The translations under genes and the position numbers were made by a program. A stretch of DNA of 62,116 nt from Succinimonas amylolytica DSM 2873 (GTDB taxonomy: Bacteria; Pseudomonadota; Gammaproteobacteria; Enterobacterales; Succinivibrionaceae): contig NZ_KB899636.1 of assembly GCF_000378405.1 (NCBI RefSeq), positions 636,168 through 698,283 of the forward strand, read 5' to 3'. Within the stretch, counting starts at the first letter, position 1; each line of letters starts with the position of its first letter. Shown in pieces: positions 8,643 to 20,267 of this stretch. The notes under the pieces are model-generated. The model had not been told where the DNA came from, made no database searches, and saw nothing but the letters and a program-made list of their open reading frames with translations.

Positions 8643-8683
8643 TTTTACATAATTATGCACTTTTGATGCATAATTATGTAAAA
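8643..8683. promoter_or_regulatory. Paired ARG-box-like operator between argE and argC
   Basis: A perfect 16-base inverted repeat (8643-8658 and 8668-8683) with a 9-base spacer. Each arm contains TGCATAATTATG(T/C)A-like sequence, itself nearly palindromic and close to the E. coli ARG-box core TGAATWWWWATTCA. Two such boxes in the argE-argC gap is the classic ArgR hexamer target, so repression of both divergent units by arginine is inferred. Confidence 0.75.
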
Positions 8684-8811
8684 TAGAGCCTTGTAAGCGG
8701 TAATTGCCGGAAGGACTTTTTTCAGTCAGCAGCTTAATTTGCTGTTTCTACGAACTGAGCCGGCTGATACTGTTTCTTCCCAGTTTTTTATTACAAGGCA
8801 GGATAGTTGGA

Positions 8812-9819
8812 ATGCTTAATGTTGCAGTCATAGGCGCAAGCGGTTATGCCGGTGCCGATTTATCATTACTGGTGGCAAAACATCCGGAATTGAATCTGAA
8901 CGGAGTTTATGTTTCGGAGAACAGTCAGGATGCCGGCAGAATTCTTTCAGATCTTTATCCCAGAATGCGCGGTTTTACCGACATAGAGCTTCAGCCGCTG
9001 AATGCTGAGAACCTTGCTATTCTGAAGAAGAATAACGATATTGTGTGTCTTGCTACTGCGCATATTGTCAGCATGCGTCTGGTTCCGGAGCTGGTGGATG
9101 CCGGACTGGCAGTTTTTGATCTTTCTGGAGCGTACAGGGTAAATGACGCGGCATTTTATCCCAAATATTATGGATTTGAACATGAGAATCTGAAATATCT
9201 GGAACAGGCAGTTTATGGTGAGGCTGAGTGGAATGCCGAAAAGATCAGAGGATCTAATCTTATTGCTGTTGCGGGCTGCTATCCGACTGCATCTCTGACA
9301 GCTTTGAAGCCTCTAATGGCTGCAGGGCTTATTAGGGAAGGAACGATGCCGATAATCAATGCGGTATCAGGAGTTACTGGTTCCGGGAGAAAGGCTGCTC
9401 TGGGAAACAGCTTCTGTGAGGTAAGTTTGAATGCCTACGGAGTCTTTGGGCACAGGCATCGTCCGGAAATCAGTCATCACCTGGGAACCAGAGTCCTGTT
9501 TCAGCCGCATCTGGGAAACTTCAAGAGGGGTATTCTGGCAACCATTTATGTGACTTTGAAGAATGGGGTTACCGATGAGATGATTTCGGAAGCATATCAT
9601 TCAAAGTATGACAGTTCACGAATTGTCAGAATTGTCCCGAACTGGCCGGCTGTAAAGGATGTAGAAATGACTCCCTACTGCGATATACACTGGCAGCGCG
9701 AGGATGATACGCTGGTAGTTTGTTCTGCAATTGACAATCTGCAGAAGGGCGCAGCAGCACATACCATGCAGTGCATTAATATCCGTTTTGGCTTCGATGA
9801 AACCGTATCGCTGGTATAG
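8812..9819 (+). CDS. argC: N-acetyl-gamma-glutamyl-phosphate reductase
   Basis: NADPH-dependent reduction of N-acetylglutamyl phosphate to the semialdehyde, third step of arginine synthesis. The open frame extends upstream, but the ATG at 8812 starts the typical [17 protein letters not shown] with its nucleotide-binding GASGYAG, giving 335 residues as expected. The catalytic cysteine is in [10 protein letters not shown] (about residue 155). A later GHRHRPE motif is also typical. First gene of argCBFGH; the argB start follows 11 bases after its stop. Confidence 0.94.
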   Translation: MLNVAVIGASGYAGADLSLLVAKHPELNLNGVYVSENSQDAGRILSDLYPRMRGFTDIELQPLNAENLAILKKNNDIVCLATAHIVSMRLVPELVDAGLAVFDLSGAYRVNDAAFYPKYYGFEHENLKYLEQAVYGEAEWNAEKIRGSNLIAVAGCYPTASLTALKPLMAAGLIREGTMPIINAVSGVTGSGRKAALGNSFCEVSLNAYGVFGHRHRPEISHHLGTRVLFQPHLGNFKRGILATIYVTLKNGVTDEMISEAYHSKYDSSRIVRIVPNWPAVKDVEMTPYCDIHWQREDDTLVVCSAIDNLQKGAAAHTMQCINIRFGFDETVSLV

Positions 9820-9829
9820 GAGCAGTAAA

Positions 9830-10609
9830 GTGAATAATATTCTGATCATTAAACTGGGCGGAGCTCTGATTGAAAATGACCAAGCCCTGACTGCGCTTTA
9901 CACCGGTATCAGTAATTATCTGGAAAAGAACCGGAGACCAATTGTTCTTGTTCATGGTGGCGGATGCCTGGTGGATGACCTGTTAAGTCGTTTGGGTCTT
10001 AAATCTGAAAAAAAGAATGGATTAAGAGTAACACCTTTTGACCAGATACCGTATATTACCGGAGCACTTGCCGGAACGGCAAATAAGATGATGCTGGCTA
10101 AGGCCAAACAGCTGGGGGTAAATGCCGTAGGACTCTGTCTTACCGACGGATCCATTACCAAAGTAACTCAGAAGGATCCTGAACTTGGAGCTGTAGGCAA
10201 TGCCGATGTTGGGGATCCCGCACTTCTTGAGGTTCTGCTAGCAAACGGTTATCTTCCGGTACTCAGTTCCATTGGCATAACCGATGACGGTAAGCTCATG
10301 AACGTCAATGCGGATCAGGCTGCAGTGGCTCTGGCAATTGCCCTGAAGGCGGACTTGGCGCTTCTGTCTGATGTTGACGGCATTCTTGACAAGGAAGGAC
10401 AGCTTATTCCTGAAATGACTTCGTCATATGCAGAGAAGCTGATTTCATCCGAGGTAATTACCGGGGGGATGACTGTTAAGGTTAAAGCGGCTCTGGATGC
10501 TGCCAGGATTCTTAACAAACCATTGAGTGTTGCCTCCTGGAAGTACCCGGAAAAAATTACTGCTCTGTTGAACGGGGAAGCCATAGGTACCAGAGTGTTG
10601 CCGGAATAA
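9830..10609 (+). CDS. argB: Acetylglutamate kinase
   Basis: Phosphorylates N-acetylglutamate using ATP, the second step of the pathway. The start is placed at GTG 9830, preceded by TAGGAG at a good distance and giving [17 protein letters not shown] (259 residues, E. coli length). Earlier in-frame starts would overlap argC by about 90 bases. Amino acid kinase motifs are visible: KLGGALI, VHGGG and [10 protein letters not shown]. There is no long N-terminal helix of the arginine-inhibited hexameric type, so feedback inhibition probably falls on ArgA rather than ArgB (inference). Confidence 0.92.
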   Translation: MNNILIIKLGGALIENDQALTALYTGISNYLEKNRRPIVLVHGGGCLVDDLLSRLGLKSEKKNGLRVTPFDQIPYITGALAGTANKMMLAKAKQLGVNAVGLCLTDGSITKVTQKDPELGAVGNADVGDPALLEVLLANGYLPVLSSIGITDDGKLMNVNADQAAVALAIALKADLALLSDVDGILDKEGQLIPEMTSSYAEKLISSEVITGGMTVKVKAALDAARILNKPLSVASWKYPEKITALLNGEAIGTRVLPE

Positions 10610-10632
10610 TCATTAAACAGGTTGGTTGTACT

Positions 10633-11550
10633 ATGAAACATTTTTTAACAGGATTTGACTGGTCTTCCGAGGATATGCTTAATCTTCTGTATCTGGCCAG
10701 AGATATGAAAAAGGATCCTGCAAAATATCGCAGCGATCTTTTGGGTAAAAGCATTGTAATTTTGTTTGAAAAGCCCTCTCTTCGTACCAGGACTACTTTC
10801 GACATTGCCATGAGCCGTCTCGGCGGACATGCACTTTACCTTGATCAGCAGAACGGTGCTATTGGTAAACGTGAAACCGTAAAGGATTATGCCAGAAACC
10901 TTTCTCGCTGGACGGACGGTATTGTGGCACGGGTTTTCCGGCATGATACCATTGAGGAGCTGGCCAGGTACGGAACTGTCCCTGTTGTTAACGCACTTTG
11001 CGATCTTTATCATCCTGGTCAGGCACTGGCAGATTTTCAGACAGTGAGAGAGCATTACGATGATCTTAGCAAAGTGAAGCTGGCATATTTCGGGGATGGG
11101 AATAATGTTACTAATTCTTTGCTTATTACTGGTGCCAAGCTTGGAGCTACAGTTACCGCGGTGTGTCCCAAAGGTTATGGTCCGGATGTTCAGATATATG
11201 AGAAGGCTCTGGAGATAGCTTCGAAAACGGGAGCGAAATTAACAGTGACGGATGATGTTGATGCCGTCAAGGGATACGATGTGGCCTATACAGATACCTG
11301 GGTATCTATGGGGGATGACACGCCCTTGGATGCGGTCAGGGCCCGTTATATGAAGTACCAGATTAATAGGGAGCTTCTGGACAGGACCGGAATATCGTGG
11401 GTTCTGCATTGCCAGCCGGCGCACCGTGAATATGAAATCACTTCCGAAATCATGGACGGACCGATGTCTCTCGTTTATGATCAGGCGGAGAACCGCATGC
11501 ATGTGCATGCTGCCATTTTAAGCACATTGCTCAATCAAGTTAGGAGTTAA
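10633..11550 (+). CDS. argF: Ornithine carbamoyltransferase
   Basis: Forms citrulline from ornithine and carbamoyl phosphate. The protein has 305 residues. The carbamoyl-phosphate loop reads [12 protein letters not shown] (about 51-62), with [11 protein letters not shown] in the middle. The usual ornithine-site HCLPAHR reads HCQPAHR here, a Gln for Leu change beside the catalytic cysteine. The tail [14 protein letters not shown] is typical of ArgF. It lies 23 bases after argB and 4 bases before argG, so it is co-transcribed. An acetylornithine carbamoyltransferase is less likely, given ArgE and the ArgF-like C-terminus. Confidence 0.9.
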   Translation: MKHFLTGFDWSSEDMLNLLYLARDMKKDPAKYRSDLLGKSIVILFEKPSLRTRTTFDIAMSRLGGHALYLDQQNGAIGKRETVKDYARNLSRWTDGIVARVFRHDTIEELARYGTVPVVNALCDLYHPGQALADFQTVREHYDDLSKVKLAYFGDGNNVTNSLLITGAKLGATVTAVCPKGYGPDVQIYEKALEIASKTGAKLTVTDDVDAVKGYDVAYTDTWVSMGDDTPLDAVRARYMKYQINRELLDRTGISWVLHCQPAHREYEITSEIMDGPMSLVYDQAENRMHVHAAILSTLLNQVRS

Positions 11551-11554
11551 TATT

Positions 11555-12772
11555 ATGGCTATTAAGAAAGTAGTACTGGCATATTCCGGCGGTCTCGATA
11601 CCTCCTCAATTGTGCCATGGCTGAAGGAAAACTATGACAACTGCGAGGTTGTCTGTTTTGTGGCAGATGTAGGGCAGGGAGCTGATGATCTTGAGGGTAT
11701 AGAGCAGAAGGCTATTCAGTCAGGTGCCAGCAAATGCGTTATCAAGGATCTCAAGGAAGAGTTCGTTAAGAACTATGTTTATCCGACTATCAAGACTGGT
11801 GCCGTTTACGAGGGGGCCTATCTTCTGGGAACTTCAATTGCCAGACCGGTAATTGCCAAGGCTATGGTTGAATGCGCTCTGGAAGAAGGTGCTGATGCGG
11901 TTGCTCACGGATGTACCGGAAAAGGCAATGATCAGGTGCGTTTTGAGAGTGCTGTGGCGGCTCTGGCTCCGCAGCTTCAGGTTATTGCTCCCTGGAGAAT
12001 ATGGAAGATGCGTTCCCGTGAAGATCTTCTGAACTATCTTAGCGAGCGCAACATTCCCTGCAAGGCAACTCTTAAGAAGATTTACAGCCGTGATGCTAAT
12101 GCCTGGCATATTTCCACTGAGGGTGGTGAGCTTGAGGATCCATGGAATAAGGCTACTGATGCTATTTGGACCTGGACTGTTAAGCCGGAAGATGCTCCTG
12201 ATACTCCGGAAGAAGTTAGTGTTACCATAGAACATGGTGAAATTACTGGGGTAAACGGTCAGAAGCTTTCTGCATATAACTGCCTCAAGACTTTGAATGA
12301 AATTGCTGCCAAGCACGGTGTTGGACGTGTGGATATTGTCGAAAACAGACTGGTGGGAATGAAGTCCCGCGGCTGCTATGAAACTCCGGGCGGCACTGTG
12401 ATGATGGCTGCTCTCAGAGCAATTGACGAACTGGTTCTTGATAAGACCGTACGTTCATTCCGTAACAAGATTGCCGAAGATTTTGCACAGCTTGTATATG
12501 ACGGACGCTGGTTCACTCCGCTCTGCTCTGCCATCCTGGCCGCAGCCAACGATATTGAAAAGGATTGTACCGGTGAAGTTGTTCTGAAACTCTATAAGGG
12601 TTCGGTAACAGCCATTCAGAAGAAGTCCGTTCATAGCCTCTTCAATGTTGATTTTGCTACCTTCGGAGAGGATGAGGTTTACAACCAGGCAGACGCTGAT
12701 GGCTTTATCCGTCTTTACTCTCTGCCGGCTCGCATCAGAGCCATCAATGCTAAAAACCAGAAGGCTGAATAA
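11555..12772 (+). CDS. argG: Argininosuccinate synthase
   Basis: ATP-dependent condensation of citrulline and aspartate. The protein has 405 residues, the common bacterial type. The N-terminal ATP PP-loop reads [16 protein letters not shown]. Downstream, [13 protein letters not shown] and [10 protein letters not shown] contact substrates. It begins four bases after the argF stop with its own ribosome-binding site (TTAGGAG). A hairpin terminator (12822-12853) follows before argH, so argH may be partly uncoupled. Confidence 0.95.
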   Translation: MAIKKVVLAYSGGLDTSSIVPWLKENYDNCEVVCFVADVGQGADDLEGIEQKAIQSGASKCVIKDLKEEFVKNYVYPTIKTGAVYEGAYLLGTSIARPVIAKAMVECALEEGADAVAHGCTGKGNDQVRFESAVAALAPQLQVIAPWRIWKMRSREDLLNYLSERNIPCKATLKKIYSRDANAWHISTEGGELEDPWNKATDAIWTWTVKPEDAPDTPEEVSVTIEHGEITGVNGQKLSAYNCLKTLNEIAAKHGVGRVDIVENRLVGMKSRGCYETPGGTVMMAALRAIDELVLDKTVRSFRNKIAEDFAQLVYDGRWFTPLCSAILAAANDIEKDCTGEVVLKLYKGSVTAIQKKSVHSLFNVDFATFGEDEVYNQADADGFIRLYSLPARIRAINAKNQKAE

Positions 12773-12821
12773 AAAGCCGGCGGTTTTTTGCTGATGGTGC
12801 TATGAACAGCGCATTTATTTA

Positions 12822-12853
12822 TAATAGGCTCAGGATTTCCTGGGCTTATTTTT
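12822..12853 (+). terminator. Hairpin between argG and argH
   Basis: AATAGGCTCAGGA and TCCTGGGCTTATT pair through 13 positions (two G-U), followed by TTTTTAAT. Probably attenuates transcription between argG and argH; argH may also have its own promoter in the 160-base gap. Confidence 0.6.
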
Positions 12854-12932
12854 AATGGATGGAATCTGTCCGTTATCACATCCGGGGTATCAGTTCGTTC
12901 TGTTTTAGAGTGTTTATTATTAAGGAAATCTT

Positions 12933-14318
12933 ATGGCATTATGGGGAGGCCGTTTTACCGAGGCGGCAGACGAAAGATTTAAAAGGTTTAATGATTCGCT
13001 GGTTTTTGATTACCGGCTGGCGATTCAGGATATTGAAGGCTCTATGGGATGGGCCAGGGCCATTAATAGTGTTGGGATTATTAACGCAGAAGAGCTCGAA
13101 AAACTGGAAAATGCTCTGCAGGAACTTCTTGATGAGGTTCATCAGGATCCGGAAAAGATTGCTCATGCAGGATTGGAAGACATTCATTCTTATGTGGAGA
13201 GCCGTCTCATAGAAAAAGTCGGTGATCTGGGTAAAAAACTGCACACCGGGAGAAGCCGGAATGACCAGGTGGCTTTGGATATAAAGATGTGGTGTCGCGA
13301 TCAGAGCAAGGTGCTTTTGAAATCCATTACTGAGCTCGAAAAAGTACTGACAGCCACTGCAAAAGAACACTATGATACTGTAATGCCGGGTTATACGCAT
13401 CTTCAGAGAGCACAGCCAATAACATTCGGGCATTGGGCAATGGCATATTGTGAAATGTTTGACAGAGACTATCATCGGCTTGTTAATGCGGTTTCTCTGA
13501 TGGACGCGTGTCCGTTAGGTTCTGCCGCACTTGCCGGGACAGCCTACCCCGTGGATCGTGATAAGCTAGCCAGAGATTTGGGTTTTTCCAGAGCCACCAG
13601 AAACAGTCTTGATTCTGTGTCGGATCGGGATCATATTGTAGAAATTATGAACTGTGCTTCCATATCGATGATTCACCTTTCAAGGATGGCTGAGGATCTC
13701 ATAATTTATAACAGCGGTGAATCTGCATTTGTAGAATTGTCAGATAAAGTTACTTCCGGTTCCTCGCTGATGCCGCAGAAGAAAAATCCCGATGCCCTGG
13801 AGCTTATTAGAGGAAAAACTGGAAGGGTTTTTGGTGATCAAATGGGGATGATGACCACCCTTAAGGCTCTCCCGCTGGCCTACGACAAGGATATGCAGGA
13901 AGATAAGGAAGGACTTTTTGACGCCATGGATACCTGGCATGACTGTCTTGAGATGGCGGCCCTGGTATTTGAGGGGATGAAAGTCAGAAAGGATCGTACC
14001 ATGCAGGCTGCCAAGGGTGGGTATTCCAATGCCACAGAGCTTGCCGATTATCTTGTTGGGAAGGGGATTCCGTTTAGAGAGGCTCATGGAATTGTTGGAA
14101 AAGCTGTGGTTTATGCAATATCACAGGATAAGCCTCTTGAGGAACTCACTGTTGCAGAATTTCATAAATTCAGCGATGTGATTTCAGATGATGTGTATCC
14201 ACTCCTTCAGATTGAATCGATACTGAGCAAGCGGTCGGCACGTGGGGGGGTTAACCTTTCTCGGATCAGCGAGGCAGTTTCGCTGATGGAAAAAGAGCTG
14301 GAAACCAGGGAAGTCTGA
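12933..14318 (+). CDS. argH: Argininosuccinate lyase
   Basis: Splits argininosuccinate into arginine and fumarate, the last step of the pathway. The protein has 461 residues. The fumarase-superfamily signature [12 protein letters not shown] (about 280-291) carries the catalytic serine loop; [13 protein letters not shown] and TPGYTHLQ-like ([12 protein letters not shown]) motifs are also present. Vibrio and relatives often fuse an ArgA acetyltransferase domain to ArgH. Here the protein stops at normal length, so N-acetylglutamate synthase must be encoded elsewhere. Confidence 0.95.
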   Translation: MALWGGRFTEAADERFKRFNDSLVFDYRLAIQDIEGSMGWARAINSVGIINAEELEKLENALQELLDEVHQDPEKIAHAGLEDIHSYVESRLIEKVGDLGKKLHTGRSRNDQVALDIKMWCRDQSKVLLKSITELEKVLTATAKEHYDTVMPGYTHLQRAQPITFGHWAMAYCEMFDRDYHRLVNAVSLMDACPLGSAALAGTAYPVDRDKLARDLGFSRATRNSLDSVSDRDHIVEIMNCASISMIHLSRMAEDLIIYNSGESAFVELSDKVTSGSSLMPQKKNPDALELIRGKTGRVFGDQMGMMTTLKALPLAYDKDMQEDKEGLFDAMDTWHDCLEMAALVFEGMKVRKDRTMQAAKGGYSNATELADYLVGKGIPFREAHGIVGKAVVYAISQDKPLEELTVAEFHKFSDVISDDVYPLLQIESILSKRSARGGVNLSRISEAVSLMEKELETREV

Positions 14319-14343
14319 TTTTTGTAATATCACTAATAATGAA

Positions 14344-14372
14344 GAGGCAGTTTTCGGACTGCCTTTTTGTTT
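14344..14372 (+). terminator. Terminator after argH
   Basis: AGGCAG-TTTTCGGA-CTGCCT hairpin followed by TTTTGTTT. Confidence 0.8.
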
Positions 14373-14493
14373 AGAGGGATTAATTGTGTCAGAATCACAT
14401 GGTTGAAGAGATGCTATAGAGAATGAAACCAAAATTGAAAAAATGTGGTGAAAATAGTAAGTTTTGAAAAATGAGATTTAGATTAAATTTTTC

Positions 14494-14521
14494 TTGCATA
14501 TTTACTGACAATCAGTATAAT
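14494..14521 (+). promoter_or_regulatory. Sigma-70 promoter of the S10 operon
   Basis: TTGCAT (14494-14499) and a perfect TATAAT (14516-14521) separated by 16 bases, about 195 bases upstream of rpsJ, a distance like that of the E. coli S10 promoter. Confidence 0.75.
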
Positions 14522-15028
<507 letters not shown>

Positions 15029-15042
15029 TGAGGTAGAAGATA

Positions 15043-15681
15043 ATGTCAATTGGCGTAATTGGTCGCAAGCTGGGTATGACCCGCATCTTTACTCAAGATG
15101 GCAAGTCAATCCCTGTGACTGTTATTGAAGTTGAACCAAATCGCGTAACTCAGGTTAAGTCTGTAGAGACTGATGGTTACACCGCAATCCAGGTTACCAC
15201 CGGTTCCAAGAAGGCTAGCCGTGTAAGCAAGCCGGAAGCTGGCGTGTTCAAGAAGGCTAATGTAGAGGCTGGTCGTGGTCTCTGGGAATTCCGTCTTGCA
15301 GCTGAAGATCTGGCTAACTATGCTGTTGGTTCAGAAGTTAAGGTAGATTTGTTTGCCGAAGGTCAGAAGGTCGATGTTACCGGAACCTCCAAAGGTAAGG
15401 GTACCGCTGGTACTGTTAAGCGTTGGAACTTCCGTACTCAGGACTGGACTCACGGTAACTCCCGTTCTCACCGTGTCCCTGGTTCTATTGGTCAGAATCA
15501 GACTCCGGGACATGTGTTCAAGGGTAAAAAGATGGTTGGCCATCTTGGTAACGTGAGAGTTACTGTTCAGGGGTTGAACGTAGTTCGTGTTGATGCTGCC
15601 CGCAATGTGCTCCTGATTAAGGGTGCTGTCCCGGGTGCGATTAACGGCGACGTTATTGTAAAGCCTAGTGTTAAGGCGTAA
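15043..15681 (+). CDS. rplC: Ribosomal protein L3
   Basis: Early-assembly 50S protein near the peptidyl-transferase centre; 212 residues. The central loop [15 protein letters not shown] contains the glutamine that PrmB methylates in E. coli. It follows rpsJ by 14 bases with a GAGGTAGA ribosome-binding site. Confidence 0.97.
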   Translation: MSIGVIGRKLGMTRIFTQDGKSIPVTVIEVEPNRVTQVKSVETDGYTAIQVTTGSKKASRVSKPEAGVFKKANVEAGRGLWEFRLAAEDLANYAVGSEVKVDLFAEGQKVDVTGTSKGKGTAGTVKRWNFRTQDWTHGNSRSHRVPGSIGQNQTPGHVFKGKKMVGHLGNVRVTVQGLNVVRVDAARNVLLIKGAVPGAINGDVIVKPSVKA

Positions 15682-15695
15682 GCGAGGGAGAAATC

Positions 15696-16304
15696 ATGGA
15701 ATTACAGATGTTAGGCGCAGGCCCGCTTCAGGTTTCTGATACAACCTTCGGCCGTGACTACAACGAAGCCCTTGTTCATCAGGTTGTAGTTGCTTATATG
15801 AGCGCTGCTCGTCAGGGAAGCAAGAAACAGAAGACCCGTTCAGAGGTTTCCGGCGGCGGTAAGAAGCCTTTCCGTCAGAAGGGAACTGGCCGTGCCCGTG
15901 CAGGTTCGATCCGTTCTCCGCTTTGGCGTGGCGGTGCTACCACTTTTGCAGCTCGTCCTCAGGACTGGACTCAGAAGGTTAACCGTAAGATGTATCGCGT
16001 TGCCATTAAGAGCATTCTGTCCGAGCTGGTTCGTCAGAATCGTTTTGTTGTTGTTGACAGTTTTACCGTTGACGAAATCAAGACCAAAAAGCTTGAGCAG
16101 AAGCTCAATGAAATGCAGCTTAAGGACGTTCTGATTGTAACTGATGAATATCAGGAAAATCTTGTTCTTTCCGCACGCAACCTTTACAAGGTTGATGTAT
16201 GTGAAGTCAACGGCAGCGGATTCAATCCTGTAAGCCTTATTGCTCACGATAAAGTGCTGATAACTTCATCAGCTGTTAAAAAGATTGAGGAGTTGTTAGG
16301 ATGA
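15696..16304 (+). CDS. rplD: Ribosomal protein L4
   Basis: 50S tunnel protein and, in enterics, repressor of its own S10 operon; 202 residues. The extended tunnel loop [16 protein letters not shown] and SPLWRGG are conserved. Its stop overlaps the rplW start (ATGA), implying translational coupling. Confidence 0.97.
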   Translation: MELQMLGAGPLQVSDTTFGRDYNEALVHQVVVAYMSAARQGSKKQKTRSEVSGGGKKPFRQKGTGRARAGSIRSPLWRGGATTFAARPQDWTQKVNRKMYRVAIKSILSELVRQNRFVVVDSFTVDEIKTKKLEQKLNEMQLKDVLIVTDEYQENLVLSARNLYKVDVCEVNGSGFNPVSLIAHDKVLITSSAVKKIEELLG

Positions 16305-16612
16305 GTGCAGTTATGAATAAAACTCGTCTTTTCAGCATTATCAAGGGATCTCTTATTTCTGAGAAAACTACTAAGGTTAATGCATTTAACACTTATACTT
16401 TTTCAGTTCTCCCTAATGCTAATAAGATTGAAATCAAACAGGCAGTTGAAGAGATTTTCAAGGTCAAGGTAAAGAGTGTTTGTACTCTGAATGTTCAGGG
16501 CAAGAAAAAGGCTACTGGCAGACACATTGGCCGCAGACAGGACTGGAAAAAGGCGTATGTTACTCTTATGCCTGGTCAGTCTCTCGACTCCACTAACTTA
16601 CAGGGTGAATAG
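16301..16612 (+). CDS. rplW: Ribosomal protein L23
   Basis: 50S tunnel-exit protein that docks trigger factor and SRP. The protein has 103 residues from the ATG overlapping rplD; an internal ATG at 16313 would give 99. The docking region [10 protein letters not shown] corresponds to the E. coli VSEKA segment. The C-terminus [19 protein letters not shown] is typical. Confidence 0.95.
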   Translation: MSAVMNKTRLFSIIKGSLISEKTTKVNAFNTYTFSVLPNANKIEIKQAVEEIFKVKVKSVCTLNVQGKKKATGRHIGRRQDWKKAYVTLMPGQSLDSTNLQGE

Positions 16613-16621
16613 GAGTAGATT

Positions 16622-17443
16622 ATGGCAATTGTAAATTGCAAACCGACTTCTGCAGGACGTCGTCATGTAGTTAAGATCGTAACCCCGGGTCTTTACAAGG
16701 GTGCTCCTTTTGCAGGACTTGTGGAGGAAAAGCGCAAGACCGGCGGTCGTAATAACACTGGCCGTATTACTACCCGTCATATCGGCGGCGGACACAAGCA
16801 GCGTTACCGTATCATTGATTTCAAGCGTATCAAGGATGATATGGCTGCCAAGGTAGAGCGTATTGAGTACGATCCGAACCGTAGCGCCAATATTGCTCTT
16901 ATCTGCTATGCCGATGGCGTTCGTAGCTATATTCTTGCTCCTAAGGGGCTGGCTGTGGGCGATAAGGTTATGTCCGGAGCTCATGCTGAAATCAAGGTAG
17001 GAAACACCCTTCCTCTGCGCAATATCCCGCTGGGTACCAATGTTCATGCTGTTGAGCTTGTTCCTGGAAAGGGCGCTCAGTTTGCCCGTTCTGCTGGTGC
17101 GTTCTGCCAGATCTTGGCCCGCGATGGTCAGTACGTAACTATCCGTATGCGTTCCGGTGAAATGCGTCGCGTTCTTGCAGATGGCAGAGCTACTATTGGC
17201 GAAGTTGGCAACAGCGAGCATATGCTTCGTTCTCTTGGTAAGGCAGGTGCAAAGCGCTGGCTTGGTATTCGTCCTACCGTAAGAGGTATGTCAATGAACC
17301 CGATTGATCACCCGCATGGCGGTGGTGAAGGCCGTAACAAGGGTATTCAGCCAAGATCTCCTTGGGGTACTCTGTGCAAGGGTTATAAGACTCGTAAGAA
17401 CAAGCGTACTGATAAGTACATTGTTCATCGTCGTGATAAGTAA
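16622..17443 (+). CDS. rplB: Ribosomal protein L2
   Basis: Largest primary 23S-binding protein of the 50S subunit; 273 residues, E. coli length. The C-terminal [16 protein letters not shown] contains the conserved histidine near the peptidyl-transferase centre. Follows rplW by 9 bases. Confidence 0.98.
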   Translation: MAIVNCKPTSAGRRHVVKIVTPGLYKGAPFAGLVEEKRKTGGRNNTGRITTRHIGGGHKQRYRIIDFKRIKDDMAAKVERIEYDPNRSANIALICYADGVRSYILAPKGLAVGDKVMSGAHAEIKVGNTLPLRNIPLGTNVHAVELVPGKGAQFARSAGAFCQILARDGQYVTIRMRSGEMRRVLADGRATIGEVGNSEHMLRSLGKAGAKRWLGIRPTVRGMSMNPIDHPHGGGEGRNKGIQPRSPWGTLCKGYKTRKNKRTDKYIVHRRDK

Positions 17444-17463
17444 TTTTATTAAGAGGTATTACC

Positions 17464-17736
17464 ATGCCACGTTCGCTCAAGAAAGGTCCTTATGTTGACC
17501 AATCCTTGCTGCAGAAGGTAGAGAAAGCGGTGGAAAGCGGAGACAAGAAGCCTATCAAGACCTGGTCCCGTCGCTCAATGATCGTTCCTACTATGATCGG
17601 TTTGACCATCGCTGTCCATAATGGTCGTCAGCACGTACCTGTATATGTAACTGACGAAATGGTTGGTCACAAGCTGGGCGAGTTCGCTCCTACCCGTACT
17701 TTCCGCGGCCACACTGCTGATAAGGCTGCTAAATAA
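17464..17736 (+). CDS. rpsS: Ribosomal protein S19
   Basis: 30S head protein that contacts the A-site finger and S13. The protein has 90 residues: [20 protein letters not shown] at the start and [16 protein letters not shown] near the end. Good AAGAGGT ribosome-binding site. Confidence 0.97.
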   Translation: MPRSLKKGPYVDQSLLQKVEKAVESGDKKPIKTWSRRSMIVPTMIGLTIAVHNGRQHVPVYVTDEMVGHKLGEFAPTRTFRGHTADKAAK

Positions 17737-17745
17737 GGATTTGTA

Positions 17746-18081
17746 ATGGAAGCTAAAGCAATTCACCGTTATGCCCGCTCTTCAGCTCAGAAGACTCGTC
17801 TTGTGGCTGATCAGGTTCGCGGTTTGCCTGTTGGACAGGCCGTTAACATTCTGCAGTTTAGCCCTCGCAAGGCCGCTGCAATTGTTTTGAAAGTAGTAAA
17901 GTCAGCTGTTGCCAACGCTACTAATAATCTTAGCGCTGATGCTGATGATCTGTTTGTTTCTCAGATTATGGTTGATGAAGGTCCTTCTCTCAAGCGTATG
18001 AGCCCCAGAGCCAAGGGTCGTGGAGATCGCATTACCAAGCGTACTTCCCACATCACCGTAGTGGTTTCAGACCATCGATAG
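17746..18081 (+). CDS. rplV: Ribosomal protein L22
   Basis: 50S tunnel-lining protein; 111 residues. The long beta hairpin [16 protein letters not shown], whose tip lines the macrolide-binding constriction, is intact with no deletion of the resistance type. Confidence 0.97.
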   Translation: MEAKAIHRYARSSAQKTRLVADQVRGLPVGQAVNILQFSPRKAAAIVLKVVKSAVANATNNLSADADDLFVSQIMVDEGPSLKRMSPRAKGRGDRITKRTSHITVVVSDHR

Positions 18082-18090
18082 GAGTGCACT

Positions 18091-18834
18091 ATGGGTCAAA
18101 AAGTTAATCCGAACGGCATCCGCCTGGGAATTACCAAGCAGTTTAATTCTGTATGGTATGCAAATACAGCAGACTATGCTGACAATCTTAAGTGCGATTA
18201 CCAAGTTCGCGAGTTCATCAAAAAGGAACTTAAAGACGCTTCGGTATCCAAAGTAGTTATTGATCGTCCTGCTAAGTCTATTCGTGTAACAGTCTTCACC
18301 TCTCGTCCTAGTGTTGTATACGGCGTAAAGGGTGCTGGCATTGAGAAACTCAGCAATGGCATTTCCAAGATCGCCAATGTCAAGAGTGCTCAGATTGTTG
18401 TTCAGGAAGTGCGCAAGCCAGAGCTCGATGCTCAGCTGGTGGCAGCCAGTATTGCTGAACAGCTTGAACATCGTGTTATGTTCCGTCGTGCTATGAAGAA
18501 GGCAATTCAGAATGCCACCAAGGCTGGCGCTCTCGGTGTGAAAATCGAAGCTTCAGGCCGTCTTGGCGGAGCAGAAATTGCACGTTCTGAATGGCTGCGC
18601 GAGGGTCGGGTTCCTCTGCATACTCTGCGTGCTGATATTGACTACGCAGTTGCCGAGGCCAAGACTACTTACGGTATTATCGGTGTTAAGGTATGGATTT
18701 TCAAAGGCGAAGTTCTCGGTGAGCTTCCTCTTGAGAATGAAGCTGACAATCAGCAGAATACCAAGGCTCCTAAGAAGAACAATCATCGTGGCAATAAAGC
18801 TCCTGCTCGTGATGTTGCCAAAGCTGATAAGTAA
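18091..18834 (+). CDS. rpsC: Ribosomal protein S3
   Basis: 30S protein at the mRNA entry channel; 247 residues with a KH domain ([16 protein letters not shown]). It is about 14 residues longer than in E. coli because of a Lys/Asn/Ala-rich tail ([18 protein letters not shown]), probably unstructured. Confidence 0.96.
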   Translation: MGQKVNPNGIRLGITKQFNSVWYANTADYADNLKCDYQVREFIKKELKDASVSKVVIDRPAKSIRVTVFTSRPSVVYGVKGAGIEKLSNGISKIANVKSAQIVVQEVRKPELDAQLVAASIAEQLEHRVMFRRAMKKAIQNATKAGALGVKIEASGRLGGAEIARSEWLREGRVPLHTLRADIDYAVAEAKTTYGIIGVKVWIFKGEVLGELPLENEADNQQNTKAPKKNNHRGNKAPARDVAKADK

Positions 18835-18845
18835 GGAGATCTATA

Positions 18846-19259
18846 ATGTTACAACCAAAGCGTACTAAGTATCGTAAGACGCAGAAGGGTCGTAATCGCG
18901 GTCTAGCTTATGCAGGTGGCGATGTTAGTTTCGGCCAGTTCGGTCTTAAAGCTGTAACCCGTGGTCAGATTAATGCTCGTGAAATTGAAGCTGCTCGTCG
19001 TGCTTTCACACGTGCCATTAATCGTGAAGGTCAGGTCTACATTCGCGTGTTCCCTGACAAGCCGATTACCCAGAAAGCACTCGGTGTTCGTATGGGTAAG
19101 GGTAAGGGCACTGTTGAATACTGGGTTTGCCCTGTTCAGCCCGGAAAGGTTCTCTTCGAGCTTGGTGGCGTATCTGAGGAAAAGGCTCGCAGAGCTTTCA
19201 CTCTTGCTGCTGCCAAACTCTCAGTTCAGACCACTTTCGTAGTTAAGGCGGTATTATAA
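18846..19259 (+). CDS. rplP: Ribosomal protein L16
   Basis: 50S protein at the A-site cleft; 137 residues. The segment [14 protein letters not shown] contains the arginine that the oxygenase YcfD/RoxA hydroxylates in E. coli. The stop overlaps the rpmC start (TAATG). Confidence 0.97.
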   Translation: MLQPKRTKYRKTQKGRNRGLAYAGGDVSFGQFGLKAVTRGQINAREIEAARRAFTRAINREGQVYIRVFPDKPITQKALGVRMGKGKGTVEYWVCPVQPGKVLFELGGVSEEKARRAFTLAAAKLSVQTTFVVKAVL

Positions 19260-19459
19260 TGTTAGCCAGTGAACTTAAAAACAAGAGTGCTGAAGAACTG
19301 AAGAAGCAGCTCTCCGAACTTTTAGAACAGCAGTTTAAGCTTAAGTATCAACTTAGGGCTGGTACTATCAAGGATGTTTCTCTTCTTAAGAAGAATCGTC
19401 ATGATATTGCCCGTGTTAAGCAGATTTTAGCAGCTCAGGCTGCCAAGGTAGGTAAGTAA
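19259..19459 (+). CDS. rpmC: Ribosomal protein L29
   Basis: Small helical 50S protein next to L23 at the tunnel exit; 66 residues. Conserved [16 protein letters not shown] and [13 protein letters not shown]. Overlaps its neighbours at both ends through TAATG junctions. Confidence 0.96.
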   Translation: MLASELKNKSAEELKKQLSELLEQQFKLKYQLRAGTIKDVSLLKKNRHDIARVKQILAAQAAKVGK

Positions 19460-19707
19460 TGGCAGATTCAGCACGTACTCTGCAGGGTGTTGTGGTTAGC
19501 GACAAGATGCAGAAGGCAATTGTCGTTGCAGTAGAGCGCAAGGTAAAGCATCCGCTTCTCGGTAAGATTATCAAGCGCACTACCAAGTTCCATGTACAGG
19601 ATGTTAACAACACTGCCAAAGAAGGTGATATCGTTGAAATCAAGGAAACTCGTCCTGTTTCGAAGACTATTGCCTGGACTTTGGTTCGTGTAGTTAAGGC
19701 AGATTAA
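19459..19707 (+). CDS. rpsQ: Ribosomal protein S17
   Basis: 30S primary binding protein with an OB fold; 82 residues. Conserved [16 protein letters not shown] and [17 protein letters not shown]. Last gene of the S10 operon, followed by a strong terminator. Confidence 0.97.
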   Translation: MADSARTLQGVVVSDKMQKAIVVAVERKVKHPLLGKIIKRTTKFHVQDVNNTAKEGDIVEIKETRPVSKTIAWTLVRVVKAD

Positions 19708-19735
19708 TCTTTTTTAGAAGATTGTTAAGACAATA

Positions 19736-19757
19736 GGGAGGGTAACCTCCCTTTTTT
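19736..19757 (+). terminator. Terminator of the S10 operon
   Basis: GGGAGG-GTAA-CCTCCC hairpin followed by TTTTTT, separating the S10 and spc operons as in E. coli. Confidence 0.85.
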
Positions 19758-19789
19758 ATTTTTCAAAAAAACGTGTTTAATGATAAAAA

Positions 19790-19886
19790 AATGATGATTT
19801 TTATCACAATGTTGTGTTATGATTCAGCACCTTTTGTTTATACGCAAAAGGCTGATCGTTTTTTTTAGTTATAACGGAGCATTATC
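19790..19886 (+). promoter_or_regulatory. Probable spc operon promoter and leader region
   Basis: After the terminator an A/T-rich region contains a -10-like TATGAT (19818-19823) without a good -35, and an imperfect palindrome GATAAAAAAATGATGATTTTTATC. A promoter is required here if the upstream terminator is efficient, but the exact elements are uncertain. Confidence 0.35.
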
Positions 19887-20255
19887 ATGATCCAGATGCA
19901 GAGTACGCTAGATGTCGCCGATAATTCTGGCGCACGTAGTGTAATGTGTATTAAGGTTCTTGGTGGTTCACATCGTCGTTATGCCAGTGTTGGTGACGTC
20001 ATCAAGGTTTCCGTAAAGGAAGCAATTCCCCGCGGAAAGGTTAAGAAGGGTGATGTAGTTAACGCCGTTGTAGTACGCACTAAGAAGGGCGTTCGTCGTC
20101 CGGATGGTTCTGTCATTCGTTTCGACAGCAATGCAGCTGTACTCCTTAACGGTTCCTATGAGCCTATCGGTACTCGTATTTTTGGACCTGTCACTCGTGA
20201 ACTTCGTACCGAACGTTTCATGAAGATAGTTTCCTTAGCACCTGAAGTACTTTAA
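19887..20255 (+). CDS. rplN: Ribosomal protein L14
   Basis: 50S subunit-interface protein, partner of L19 and RsfS; 122 residues. Conserved [18 protein letters not shown] and the basic [14 protein letters not shown] loop. First gene of the spc operon. Confidence 0.97.
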   Translation: MIQMQSTLDVADNSGARSVMCIKVLGGSHRRYASVGDVIKVSVKEAIPRGKVKKGDVVNAVVVRTKKGVRRPDGSVIRFDSNAAVLLNGSYEPIGTRIFGPVTRELRTERFMKIVSLAPEVL

Positions 20256-20267
20256 GGAGTTGAAACA

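Noticed and set aside
12933-14318. ArgH-ArgA fusion as in Vibrio and relatives
   Set aside because: The lyase ends at normal length with no acetyltransferase domain following; the next 400 bases are non-coding.
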